Shown piece after piece: positions 1 to 5,363 of a stretch of 5,363 bases of DNA. The notes under the pieces are model-generated. The model was not told where the DNA came from, ran no database searches, and saw only the letters and a list, made by a program, of their open reading frames with translations. The position numbers were made by a program, and so were the translations under genes. The DNA is from Betaproteobacteria bacterium (lineage in GTDB: Bacteria > Pseudomonadota > Gammaproteobacteria > Burkholderiales > Burkholderiaceae_C), in contig CANFOR010000199.1 of NCBI GenBank assembly GCA_947448675.1, forward strand, positions 1-5,363, given 5' to 3'. Positions within the stretch are counted from its first letter, which is position 1. Every line of letters starts with the position of its first letter.

Positions 1-1
1 G

Positions 2-1255
2 GTGTTTGCTATGTCTGAAATGGCGCTGGCCGCCAGCCGCAAGGCGCGCTTGGCCGTGATGGCCGAGGCGGGCGACAAAGGCGCGCAAGCGGCCATTGAG
101 CTACACGATAAGCCGACCCAGTTTTTGTCTACTGTGCAGGTGGGCATTACCTCGATTGGTATGCTCAACGGCATTGTGGGTGAGGCGGCTTTTTCAGAAG
201 ACCTGTCGCATTTCATTGCGCACCTGGGCATGGCCGCCAAACCCGCCGGGGTTTTGGCCACCACCTTGGTGGTGCTGGCGATCACCTTCATCACCTTGAT
301 TTTTGGCGAGCTGGTGCCCAAGCGCATTGGCCAGCTCTACCCCGAGGCCGTGGCCCGCGTCATCGCCCGGCCGATGCGCTGGTTGGCCAAGGCGGCGGGG
401 CCTTTTGTGCGCTTGCTCTCAGCCTGCACCCAAGGCGTGCTGCAACTGCTGCGTGTGAACACCAACAACGCCCGTTCCGTGACCGAAGAGGAAATCAGCG
501 CCAGCCTGGAAGAGGGCGTAGACGCTGGCTTGATTGAGGCGCACGAGCACCAAATGGTGCGCAATGTGTTCCATTTAGACGACCGTCCCTTGGCCTCCAT
601 GATGCTGCCACGCAGCGACGTGGTCTGGTTAGATGCTAGCAAAACCATAGCTACTGCCGTAAGCACAGTAAGCGCTAGCGCGGTAATGCACTCGTGGTAC
701 CCGGTATGCCGGGGTGGCTTAGAGGACGTGGTGGGTGTGCTCAGCATGGGCCAATTGCTGGCCTTGCAGAACGCCCCCGATGCACTGCTCGAAGCCCATG
801 TGCAGAGCGCCACCTTTGTGCCTGAAACCCTGAGCGGCATGGAGCTGCTGGAGCAGTTTCGCCAGCACGCCAGCCGCATGGTGTTTGTGGTTGACGAATA
901 CGGCGTCGTGCAGGGTTTGATTACCCCGCACGACCTGCTCGAAGCCATTACCGGCGAGCTGCAGCCCCTGCAGCAAAACCAAGCTTGGGCCCAGCAAGAG
1001 CCCAGTGGGGCGTGGCTGCTCGACGGTGCCATGCCGGTGTCGGAACTCAAAGCGCGCTTAGACATCGACAGTCTGCCCGGCGACGACCGTGGCCTGTACA
1101 ACACCTTGGCCGGTTTGCTGATGGCCGTGAGCGGCCACTTGCCCCAGGTGGGCGAGCAAATTGCCAGCGGTGGCTGGCGTTTTGAGGTCTTGGCCCTAGA
1201 GGGCCGCCGCGTAGAGCGGGTGCGGGCACTGCAAGCGCCCCTAGAACAGGCTTAG
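2..1255 (+). CDS. CorC/HlyC-family (DUF21/CBS) inner-membrane transporter, 5' partial
   Basis: The frame is open at the left edge. Its first codon (GTG, base 2) is an internal Val of the conserved VFAMSE motif near the N-terminus of this family, not a start; about 15-20 residues are missing compared with the usual 430-450. Visible order, counting from that codon: DUF21/CNNM membrane domain (about 1-155) with ASRKARL, a hydrophobic segment at 84-102 and GELVPKRIG at 102-110; two CBS domains (about 197-320) with MLPRSDVVWLD and VFVVDEYGVVQGLIT; then the CorC_HlyC domain (about 332-412) with LLDG at 339-342. CBS pairs bind adenine nucleotides in related proteins. From memory it resembles E. coli YtfL/PaeA, a reported polyamine exporter; other members are linked to Mg/Co transport, so the substrate is not assigned. 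The name hemolysin for this family is historical. It converges on the fecR-like gene with no terminator between them and is probably unrelated to the exopolysaccharide genes. Confidence 0.93.
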   Translation: MFAMSEMALAASRKARLAVMAEAGDKGAQAAIELHDKPTQFLSTVQVGITSIGMLNGIVGEAAFSEDLSHFIAHLGMAAKPAGVLATTLVVLAITFITLIFGELVPKRIGQLYPEAVARVIARPMRWLAKAAGPFVRLLSACTQGVLQLLRVNTNNARSVTEEEISASLEEGVDAGLIEAHEHQMVRNVFHLDDRPLASMMLPRSDVVWLDASKTIATAVSTVSASAVMHSWYPVCRGGLEDVVGVLSMGQLLALQNAPDALLEAHVQSATFVPETLSGMELLEQFRQHASRMVFVVDEYGVVQGLITPHDLLEAITGELQPLQQNQAWAQQEPSGAWLLDGAMPVSELKARLDIDSLPGDDRGLYNTLAGLLMAVSGHLPQVGEQIASGGWRFEVLALEGRRVERVRALQAPLEQA

Positions 1256-2058
1256 CGCGTACCGGTCGTGCCCGTGGTGGTCTTGTTGCCACCAATGATG
1301 GCTGCGGCACCCACAAGGCCCGCAAAGCCCGCTGACACGGCGCTAATGCCCCCGCTCGATGCTGCGGCGGCACCACCTGCTCCGGCCCGTCCACCAGTTG
1401 CCCCAGCCGCAGGCAGCATGCTCAGTTGCTGCAGCGCGCCCAATTGCGGCCCACTAGCCTGTTCCATAGCGGCTGCGCTAGACGCTACTGGTGCGGCATT
1501 GCCGGTGGCCGACACTACTTCGCCTGCCTTGGCCACAATGCTCCCGCCCTGGGTGCTCATTTCTATCGAGCCGTCAATCACCTGGGTAAAGGCCGTGTTG
1601 GTATTGGCTGAGGCACCTTCTTGCACCGAGGTAATAAAGTCGGTACCGCGAATGCCAATGGTGGCCGTGGGTGTGCTCACGCGCACCGCAGCCGGGTTGC
1701 GTTTGCCGATCAAGCCGGTGAGCATGCGCATCGCGCCGCGCAGCAAGCCCACGGCCGAGTTGGAGTTTTGCGCGGCGTTGGCGTCGAACTGGTAATTGTT
1801 AATGCGGAGGCTAGAGTTTTCAGCCAAGGCAATGGTTTGCCCGTCGGTAAAGCGCAGCAGCGCGCTGCCCTTGCCGGTCGAGATGGCGTCGCCAACTGCC
1901 ACGCTTTGCCCTTGTAGCAGGGGCTTGGCATCGGCCAGCCCACTGCGCACACGCAACTCGCCAGAGGCGCGCTCAACCTGCGCCACTTGGGCACACAGCG
2001 CACTGCACAGTGTTGCTAAAAAAGCTGCAAATATCCAATTTATGCCAATTCGTGCCAT
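1252..2058 (-). CDS. Secreted FecR-domain protein with a YjbE-like C-terminal tail
   Basis: 268 residues. Residues 1-23 form a signal peptide (Arg3, hydrophobic 8-22, cleavage after ALCA), so the protein is exported; it is not a cytoplasmic/inner-membrane FecR anti-sigma factor, and no ECF sigma gene is in the window. The FecR domain spans about 55-165, with VGDAISTGKGSALLRF, a TDGQTIALAENS strand pair and the signature TPTATIGIRGTDF at 129-141. A Gly/Ala-rich linker (about 216-237) leads to a hydrophobic stretch (238-255) and the end GGNKTTTGTTGTR. Residues 230-264 align without gaps to residues 30-64 of the small protein encoded divergently at 2160-2357 (21/35 identical). The ATG at 2058 is chosen because it immediately precedes the signal peptide; its ribosome site is poor (GAAAGAAAAT). 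The stop overlaps the stop of the convergent CorC gene. Secreted FecR-domain proteins are of largely unknown function. A role with the neighbouring exopolysaccharide operon is inferred from the shared tail and divergent placement. Confidence 0.9.
   Translation of the reverse strand: MARIGINWIFAAFLATLCSALCAQVAQVERASGELRVRSGLADAKPLLQGQSVAVGDAISTGKGSALLRFTDGQTIALAENSSLRINNYQFDANAAQNSNSAVGLLRGAMRMLTGLIGKRNPAAVRVSTPTATIGIRGTDFITSVQEGASANTNTAFTQVIDGSIEMSTQGGSIVAKAGEVVSATGNAAPVASSAAAMEQASGPQLGALQQLSMLPAAGATGGRAGAGGAAAASSGGISAVSAGFAGLVGAAAIIGGNKTTTGTTGTR
1267..1371 (-). repeat. Copy 1 of the shared tail module (in the FecR-domain gene)
   Basis: Encodes FecR-protein residues 230-264: AAAASS, a 20-residue hydrophobic segment, then GG, N, KTTTGT. 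It is the inverted partner of 2247-2351. DNA similarity is highest at the end: 23 of 27 bases match over the codons for GG-x-KTTTGT, including a 12-base identical run (GTGGTGGTCTTG on the plus strand at 1274-1285). The protein continues four residues further (TGTR). Confidence 0.75.
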
Positions 2059-2159
2059 ATTTTCTTTCGCTTGGTAATATGTGTGGTGCAGTGGAGTTAC
2101 ATGCGGGTTAGTAAGTAATGCTAATATATGGGTTCAATTAACTTTTTGGGATACCCATC
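2059..2159. promoter_or_regulatory. Divergent intergenic region between fecR-like and yjbE-like genes
   Basis: 101 bases, visibly more AT-rich than the flanking genes, lying between two divergent start codons, so it must hold the promoters of both transcripts unless they begin elsewhere. Facing right there is an extended -10 box, TGCTAATAT at 2119-2127, which would start RNA near 2134 and give a leader of about 26 bases with a GGGA ribosome site at 2148-2151. A second near copy, TGGTAATAT, lies at 2072-2080, 47 bases upstream. No convincing -35 hexamer is found for either, which is tolerated by extended -10 promoters. For the leftward gene only weak -10 candidates (CATATT or TATTAC on the minus strand, around 2075-2082) are visible. 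No clear operator palindrome was found. Confidence 0.6.
2119..2127 (+). promoter_or_regulatory. Extended -10 promoter element for the yjbE-like gene
   Basis: TGCTAATAT matches the sigma-70 extended -10 pattern TGnTATAAT, with the TG in place and 4 of 6 hexamer bases matching. The position, about 33 bases upstream of the ATG, suits a short leader. The nearest -35-like word (TTACAT at 2097) is 19 bases away and weak. This is read by eye and has not been tested. Confidence 0.4.
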
Positions 2160-2357
2160 ATGATCAACGCAAAACGTATCGCCGCTATTGTATTGGCTGC
2201 TAGCTGCGCTACCGGCGCATTTGCCCAGCCTGCCGGTGCAGATGCTGCTGCTGCTGCATCTTCGGCAACCATTGCCACCGTAGCTGCTGTGACCGCAGTG
2301 GTCATTGGCGTGAGCGCTATTGCTGGTGGTAGCAAGACCACCACTGGCACCAAGTAA
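2160..2357 (+). CDS. Small secreted YjbE/GfcA-like protein
   Basis: 65 residues. Residues 1-22 are a signal peptide (Lys5, Arg6, hydrophobic 7-15, cleavage after AFA). The mature part is only 43 residues: an Ala-rich start (29-35, using four consecutive GCT codons), a hydrophobic helix-like stretch (36-55), GG, and a hydrophilic Thr end SKTTTGTK. First-gene position before a yjbF and a yjbG-yjbH unit, small size, signal peptide, hydrophobic Ala/Val core, Gly step and Thr-rich tail all match E. coli YjbE and GfcA, although sequence identity to them is low as far as I can recall, so the assignment rests on architecture and gene order. The molecular role of YjbE/GfcA is not known. A GGGA site lies eight bases before the ATG. 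An intrinsic terminator follows 15 bases after the stop, suggesting this product is made in excess over the downstream genes. The tail is shared with the divergent FecR-domain protein. Confidence 0.82.
   Translation: MINAKRIAAIVLAASCATGAFAQPAGADAAAAASSATIATVAAVTAVVIGVSAIAGGSKTTTGTK
2247..2351 (+). repeat. Copy 2 of the shared tail module (in the yjbE-like gene)
   Basis: Encodes residues 30-64 of the small protein. Ungapped alignment to FecR-protein residues 230-264 keeps AAAASS, then I, V, A, A, G, A, I at matching positions, then GG, K and TTTGT. The identical 12-base run CAAGACCACCAC lies at 2333-2344. It is in opposite orientation to copy 1, as expected for divergent genes. Confidence 0.75.
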
Positions 2358-2372
2358 GCTCTGCTTGCTTTC

Positions 2373-2400
2373 AAAAAACTCCCGCAAGGGAGTTTTTTTT
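2373..2400 (+). terminator. Rho-independent terminator after the yjbE-like gene
   Basis: Perfect hairpin: AAAAAACTCCC (2373-2383), GCAA loop of the GNRA type (2384-2387), GGGAGTTTTTT (2388-2398), inside a run of eight T. The G/C core is short (CTCCC/GGGAG) and is extended by A-T pairs, so it could also act on the minus strand. It lies between the small gene and yjbF and should separate expression levels within an otherwise collinear operon; read-through or a second start is needed for the downstream genes. Confidence 0.88.
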
Positions 2401-2436
2401 ATGGTGAAAACTGTTTTTAATTCATCTCCGCCTTGA
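2401..2436 (+). other. Possible 11-codon leader ORF before yjbF
   Basis: ATG directly after the terminator T-run opens MVKTVFNSSPP and stops at TGA 2434-2436. GGGAG at 2388-2392, in the descending arm of the terminator hairpin, sits eight bases upstream and could serve as its ribosome site. The stop overlaps a further ATG (TGATG, 2434-2438) that opens ATG TTC ACT TAA, whose TAA overlaps the yjbF ATG (TAATG, 2445-2449). Very short frames like this arise by chance, so the confidence is low. Confidence 0.2.
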
Positions 2437-2446
2437 TGTTCACTTA

Positions 2447-3136
2447 ATGTTGCTGTTTGTACGGTATTTAGCTGGTCTGTGCTGTGTGTTGTGGCTCAGC
2501 GCCTGCAGCAGCAACTCTTCGGCCTTGATGGAAACCCTCAAGCAGGCCAACCCATTTGCCAAACCCCCAGCGGTTCAGCTCTTACCCCGTTATTCTTACT
2601 TGCGCACCGTGGTGTCAGGCCGGGTCTTGTATTTGGCCTTGGGCTATGTTGATGCCAGGCCCGAGGGCGATTTGGAAACTTGGTACAGCGCTTCCGGTGA
2701 GGTGATTCGCCTCTTGAACGGGCGTATTTTTTCCACCGCTGGCCTGGCCACCGACTGGCGTGCCGTGCGCGCGCCGTCTGTGCCCGCTTGGGCCAGCTTA
2801 GCGGCTGCTGCAGCCACCAAAGCCCCTGCAAAGCCTGCGGGCCCTTGGCGCTACGCACGCGAGCGCGACGCCATGCCGGGTTACCGTTTTGGCATTCAAG
2901 AGCAAGTAGAAATTAAAGCCGTACCGGCACCAAGCGCTAGCCAACTCGATGGCGTGCGCGCCGACAGCTTGCTTTGGTTTCAAGAGCAAATGACGGGCCC
3001 AGGCGCAGAAGCCTTGCCTGTAGCGCGCTACGGCGTTGAAGTACAAGCGGGCCAAGCCAAAGTGATCTATTCCGAACAATGCGTTTCAGCACAACTGTGC
3101 TTTAGCTTCCAGCACCTGCCCGAGGTAGCGCCATGA
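2447..3136 (+). CDS. yjbF: YjbF/GfcB-family outer-membrane lipoprotein
   Basis: 229 residues. The N-terminus is a lipoprotein signal: Arg6, hydrophobic 7-17, lipobox LSAC with the lipidated Cys at 20, followed by Ser, which favours transfer to the outer membrane. The mature part matches the YjbF family in layout: an early strand region (50-69), the stretch EVIRLLNGRIFSTAGL (85-100) and the closing KVIYSEQ (205-211). YjbF/GfcB is the lipoprotein partner in the yjb/gfc exopolysaccharide modules and is thought to sit at the outer membrane with YjbH/GfcD. A low-complexity Ala/Lys/Pro stretch lies at 119-131. Cys212 and Cys218 are the only cysteines of the mature part besides the lipidated one and could form a disulfide. 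ATG 2447 is chosen because it begins the signal peptide and no better in-frame start follows the stop at 2405-2407, but it has no recognisable ribosome site. Its stop overlaps the next start (ATGA), so the next gene is probably translationally coupled. Confidence 0.88.
   Translation: MLLFVRYLAGLCCVLWLSACSSNSSALMETLKQANPFAKPPAVQLLPRYSYLRTVVSGRVLYLALGYVDARPEGDLETWYSASGEVIRLLNGRIFSTAGLATDWRAVRAPSVPAWASLAAAAATKAPAKPAGPWRYARERDAMPGYRFGIQEQVEIKAVPAPSASQLDGVRADSLLWFQEQMTGPGAEALPVARYGVEVQAGQAKVIYSEQCVSAQLCFSFQHLPEVAP
3122..3126 (+). promoter_or_regulatory. Ribosome binding site of the GfcC-YjbH gene
   Basis: GAGGT, seven bases before the ATG at 3133 and inside the end of yjbF. Together with the ATGA overlap and the signal peptide that follows, it fixes this start. 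Confidence 0.65.
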
Positions 3137-5363
3137 AGCATCGTGTGTACCTAGGGCTGGCGCTCTCGTGGACTTGCGCATTGCCGGTGTATGCGCAGCA
3201 AAATTTTCAAGACGGCGAGCGTTTGAGCAACTGGTTGCTGCGCCAAGACGCAGCGAGTGACCCGACTGGCTTGGTCTGGCTGGTACCCGAAGAAATACCC
3301 GCGCAGGCCCGCTTAAAGCGCAGCTTGCTAGACAGCCCCTCTAGCCGTGGCCCCTTGGCCCAATGGATCGCAAGCTTGCCCATCACAGGCCGTGTGGCCT
3401 TGGCCCTGGCCGATGCGCGCTGGCTGCAGGCGCACAAAGCGCAAGACCCGATTTTGCGCGATGGGCAAAGCCTGCGCATGGCCGCCCGCTCGCCCAGCGT
3501 CAGCGTGGTGTTGGCAGATGGTCGGCTGTGCCAACTGCCGCATACGCCCGGCGCAGGCGCGCAAAATTATGTTGTCGCCTGCACCGAACAAGCCACACCC
3601 TGGGCCTGGATAGCCCAGCCCGATGGCCGGGTCGAGCGGGTGGGTTTGACCGCATGGAACGCCGAGCCCCAAAGCGAGCCCGCACCCGGTGCCTGGGTTT
3701 GGGCACCATCTCAAGCCAGTGCCATGCCCGAGCGCTTTTCAGAGGCGCTGGCCCAGTTCTTGGCCACCCAAGGGCCTGCACAGGCGCAGCCCAATACAAC
3801 GGGAAACCTAGCCGCGCTGAGCCTGCCGCTGCAGTCGCCCATAGCGCAGTTGCGCCCCCCCGCGCTCAGTGCCAACGACTGGGGCGGCGTGGGCCTGCTG
3901 CAAACGCCCAGCGCGCGCATGGGCGCTGAAGGCGCGATGAACATCAACCTCAGCCATGTTGCGCCCTACACCAACCTCAACGTCATGCTGCAGCCGCTCG
4001 ACGGCCTCGAGGCCGGGTTTCGCTACACCAGCATCAGCAACCGCATTTACGGCATCACAACCCAAGCCTTCAAAGACAAAAGTTTTGACTTCAAACTGCG
4101 CTTGGCCAAAGAGGGCAACACCCTGCCCGAGCTGGCCCTGGGCATGCGCGACTTCGGCGGCACCGGTTTGTTTTCTAGCGAATACCTGGTGGCCAATAAG
4201 CGCAGCTCCAACTTCGATTGGAGCCTGGGCTTGGCCTGGGGCTATATGGGCGCGCGCGGCAGTTGGGGAAACCCCTTTTCGTTCTTGGGTAGCAAGTACA
4301 ACACCCGTGCTGTCGGTACCAGCCTTGACGGCGGCACGCTCAATGGCTCAGGCTACTTCAAAGGCCGCACCTCGCCCTTTGGTGGTGTGCAGTGGCTAAG
4401 CCCCGTGCCCGGCTTGGTGGCCAAGCTCGAATACGACGGCAACAACTACCAGCACGAACCCCTGGGCAACAACCAGCCCGTCAAAACGCCTTTTAACCTG
4501 GGCGCGGTGTACCGCTACGCCCCGGGCGTAGACTTTTCTGCGGCAATAGAGCGCGGCAACACCCTCATGCTGGGGCTCACGCTGTACACCGACCTGCGCA
4601 CCCTGCAAGCCCCTAAGTCGGGCGACCCAGCGCTGCCGCGCTTTACGCCCAATATGCCCAGCGCCTTGCCCGCTTGGGGCAGCACTGCCCGCGACATCGA
4701 AGCCCACACCGGCTGGAGCGTGTTCAGCATCACCCAGCAGGGCGCGGCCTTGCAAGTGGCGCTTGACCAGGTAGACGGCATGTACCGCCAAGAGCGCGTC
4801 GAGCGCATGCTGGCCGTGCTGCACCGCGACGCCCCCGACACCGTGCGTCGCTTCGTGCTGAGCTATTCTGAGCGCGGCCTGCCCCTGAGCGCCCAAGAGG
4901 TCAACCGTGCGGCCTGGGTCGAGCGCCACAACGCCGCCCAACCCACAGCCCTGCAAAGCCCTGCAGGCGCCGTGTGGAACCCCAACGACGCAGCGGTGCA
5001 AAGCGCCAGCACGCCGCCCAACCCTTGGCTGGCCCCCGCCAAAAAAGCCAGCTGGGCCGTTAACCCCAGCTACAGCCAAATTTTGGGTGGGCCCGACGCC
5101 TTTTTGCTTTTTCAACTCGGCATTGCAGCTGCAGCTGAATACAAACTGAGCAACTCCACTTGGCTCAGCGGCGACGCCAATCTGCGCTTGGCCGACAACT
5201 ACGCCAAGTTCACTTACGACGCGCCCAGCAACCTGCCCCGCGTGCGCACCTATGCACGCGAGTACACCACCAGCTCGCGCTTGACCCTGCCCAACCTGCA
5301 GCTCACCCATGTAGAGCAAATTGCCCAAGACCAGTATCTAAGTGCCTATGGCGGTTTGTTAGA
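3133..5363 (+). CDS. yjbH: GfcC/YjbG-YjbH fusion: exopolysaccharide outer-membrane protein, 3' partial
   Basis: A single open frame of 743 codons with no stop, running off the right edge. Residues 1-21 are a signal peptide (Lys2, Arg4, cleavage after VYA). Residues about 25-220 look like the GfcC/YjbG periplasmic capsule domain: PITGRVAL, a tryptophan-rich middle, PAPGAWVWAP at 183-192, then an amphipathic helix (198-212). From about 248 the YjbH/GfcD family begins: WGGVGLLQTPSARM, LQPLDGLEAGFRYT, FKDKSFDFKLRLAKE, GMRDFGGTGLFSSEYLVANK (337-356), LGLAWGYMGARG, then RDAPDTVRRF (565-574) and the second barrel entry with GGPDAFLLFQLG, PRVRTYAREY and YGGLLE at the edge. By comparison with E. coli YjbH (about 700 residues), some 200 residues are missing. 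GfcD/YjbH is modelled as an outer-membrane protein with two beta-barrels working with GfcB and GfcC; in E. coli GfcC/YjbG is a separate protein. Here the YjbH part has no signal peptide of its own and no internal start with one, so it depends on the GfcC part for export. Confidence 0.92.
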   Translation, partial: MKHRVYLGLALSWTCALPVYAQQNFQDGERLSNWLLRQDAASDPTGLVWLVPEEIPAQARLKRSLLDSPSSRGPLAQWIASLPITGRVALALADARWLQAHKAQDPILRDGQSLRMAARSPSVSVVLADGRLCQLPHTPGAGAQNYVVACTEQATPWAWIAQPDGRVERVGLTAWNAEPQSEPAPGAWVWAPSQASAMPERFSEALAQFLATQGPAQAQPNTTGNLAALSLPLQSPIAQLRPPALSANDWGGVGLLQTPSARMGAEGAMNINLSHVAPYTNLNVMLQPLDGLEAGFRYTSISNRIYGITTQAFKDKSFDFKLRLAKEGNTLPELALGMRDFGGTGLFSSEYLVANKRSSNFDWSLGLAWGYMGARGSWGNPFSFLGSKYNTRAVGTSLDGGTLNGSGYFKGRTSPFGGVQWLSPVPGLVAKLEYDGNNYQHEPLGNNQPVKTPFNLGAVYRYAPGVDFSAAIERGNTLMLGLTLYTDLRTLQAPKSGDPALPRFTPNMPSALPAWGSTARDIEAHTGWSVFSITQQGAALQVALDQVDGMYRQERVERMLAVLHRDAPDTVRRFVLSYSERGLPLSAQEVNRAAWVERHNAAQPTALQSPAGAVWNPNDAAVQSASTPPNPWLAPAKKASWAVNPSYSQILGGPDAFLLFQLGIAAAAEYKLSNSTWLSGDANLRLADNYAKFTYDAPSNLPRVRTYAREYTTSSRLTLPNLQLTHVEQIAQDQYLSAYGGLL

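Noticed and set aside
337..1104. Minus-strand open frame (255 codons) opposite the CorC-family gene
   Set aside because: Antisense to conserved DUF21, CBS and CorC_HlyC motifs; Ser/Arg/Cys-rich product with no family resemblance.
1268..1795. Plus-strand open frame (175 codons) opposite the FecR-domain gene
   Set aside because: Its Pro/Ala-rich product is the shadow of the Gly/Ala-rich FecR tail; the minus strand has the signal peptide and the FecR signature.
1252..2058. FecR anti-sigma factor controlling an ECF sigma factor
   Set aside because: The protein has a cleavable signal peptide instead of a cytoplasmic N-terminal sigma-binding region, and no sigma factor or TonB receptor gene is in the window.
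2160..2225. Lipobox in the YjbE-like protein (AASC at 13-16)
   Set aside because: Position -3 is Ala and a better signal peptidase I site (AFA at 20-22) follows; the hydrophobic core would be very short for a lipoprotein signal.
2244..2255. GCT trinucleotide repeat as a phase-variation tract
   Set aside because: Only four units, and a change of three bases would not shift the frame; it simply encodes part of the Ala-rich segment.
2393..2421. Promoter for yjbF (TTTTTT as -35, TTTAAT as -10)
   Set aside because: The -35 is just the terminator T-run and matches poorly; no extended -10 TG is present.
3363..3929. Plus-strand open frame (188 codons) in another frame within the GfcC-like part
   Set aside because: It overlaps the real frame, which carries a signal peptide and GfcC motifs; its product is Arg/Pro/Ala-rich without domain character.
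4396..5328. Long minus-strand open frame (310 codons) opposite the YjbH part
   Set aside because: It lies wholly antisense to well-matched YjbH motifs, has Gly/Val/Ala/Gln-rich composition typical of the reverse of a GC-rich gene, and shows no recognisable domain.
1..5363. CRISPR array, tRNA, rRNA or insertion sequence
   Set aside because: No regularly spaced repeats, cloverleaf-like sequence, rRNA-like stretch, transposase motifs or terminal inverted repeats were seen by eye.

Overview
The window looks like chromosomal DNA of a GC-rich betaproteobacterium, most likely Burkholderiales and perhaps Comamonadaceae. That is an inference from the protein variants, the strong G/C third-position preference and the recurrent GCTAGC/AGCGCTAGC words; no rRNA or other marker gene is present.

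Layout. (1) 2-1255, plus strand: the 3' part of a CorC/HlyC-family (DUF21-CBS-CBS-CorC_HlyC) inner-membrane protein, cut by the left edge. (2) 1252-2058, minus strand: a secreted FecR-domain protein, converging on gene 1 with a 4-base stop-codon overlap. (3) 2059-2159: a 101-base divergent intergenic region with two TGNTAATAT extended -10 boxes facing right. (4) 2160-2357: a 65-residue secreted small protein of the YjbE/GfcA type. (5) 2373-2400: a perfect intrinsic terminator. (6) 2447-3136: a YjbF/GfcB-family lipoprotein. (7) 3133 to the right edge: one uninterrupted frame that fuses a GfcC/YjbG-like periplasmic domain to the YjbH/GfcD outer-membrane protein. It has no annotated stop because it runs off the window.

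Genes 4, 6 and 7 reproduce the order of Escherichia coli yjbEFGH and gfcABCD, the outer-membrane modules linked to exopolysaccharide and group 4 capsule. Here G and H are one polypeptide. The expected arrangement is a lipoprotein (YjbF) and a periplasmic GfcC domain working with the YjbH barrel at the outer membrane, with the small YjbE-like protein made in excess upstream of a terminator.

The most notable observation is that the divergently transcribed FecR-domain protein ends in a 35-residue tail that aligns without gaps to the C-terminal half of the YjbE-like protein (21 of 35 identical). Both tails consist of an Ala-rich start, a hydrophobic helix, GG, and a KTTTGT end. This ties the FecR protein to the exopolysaccharide module and suggests that the tail is a shared sorting, membrane or assembly module.
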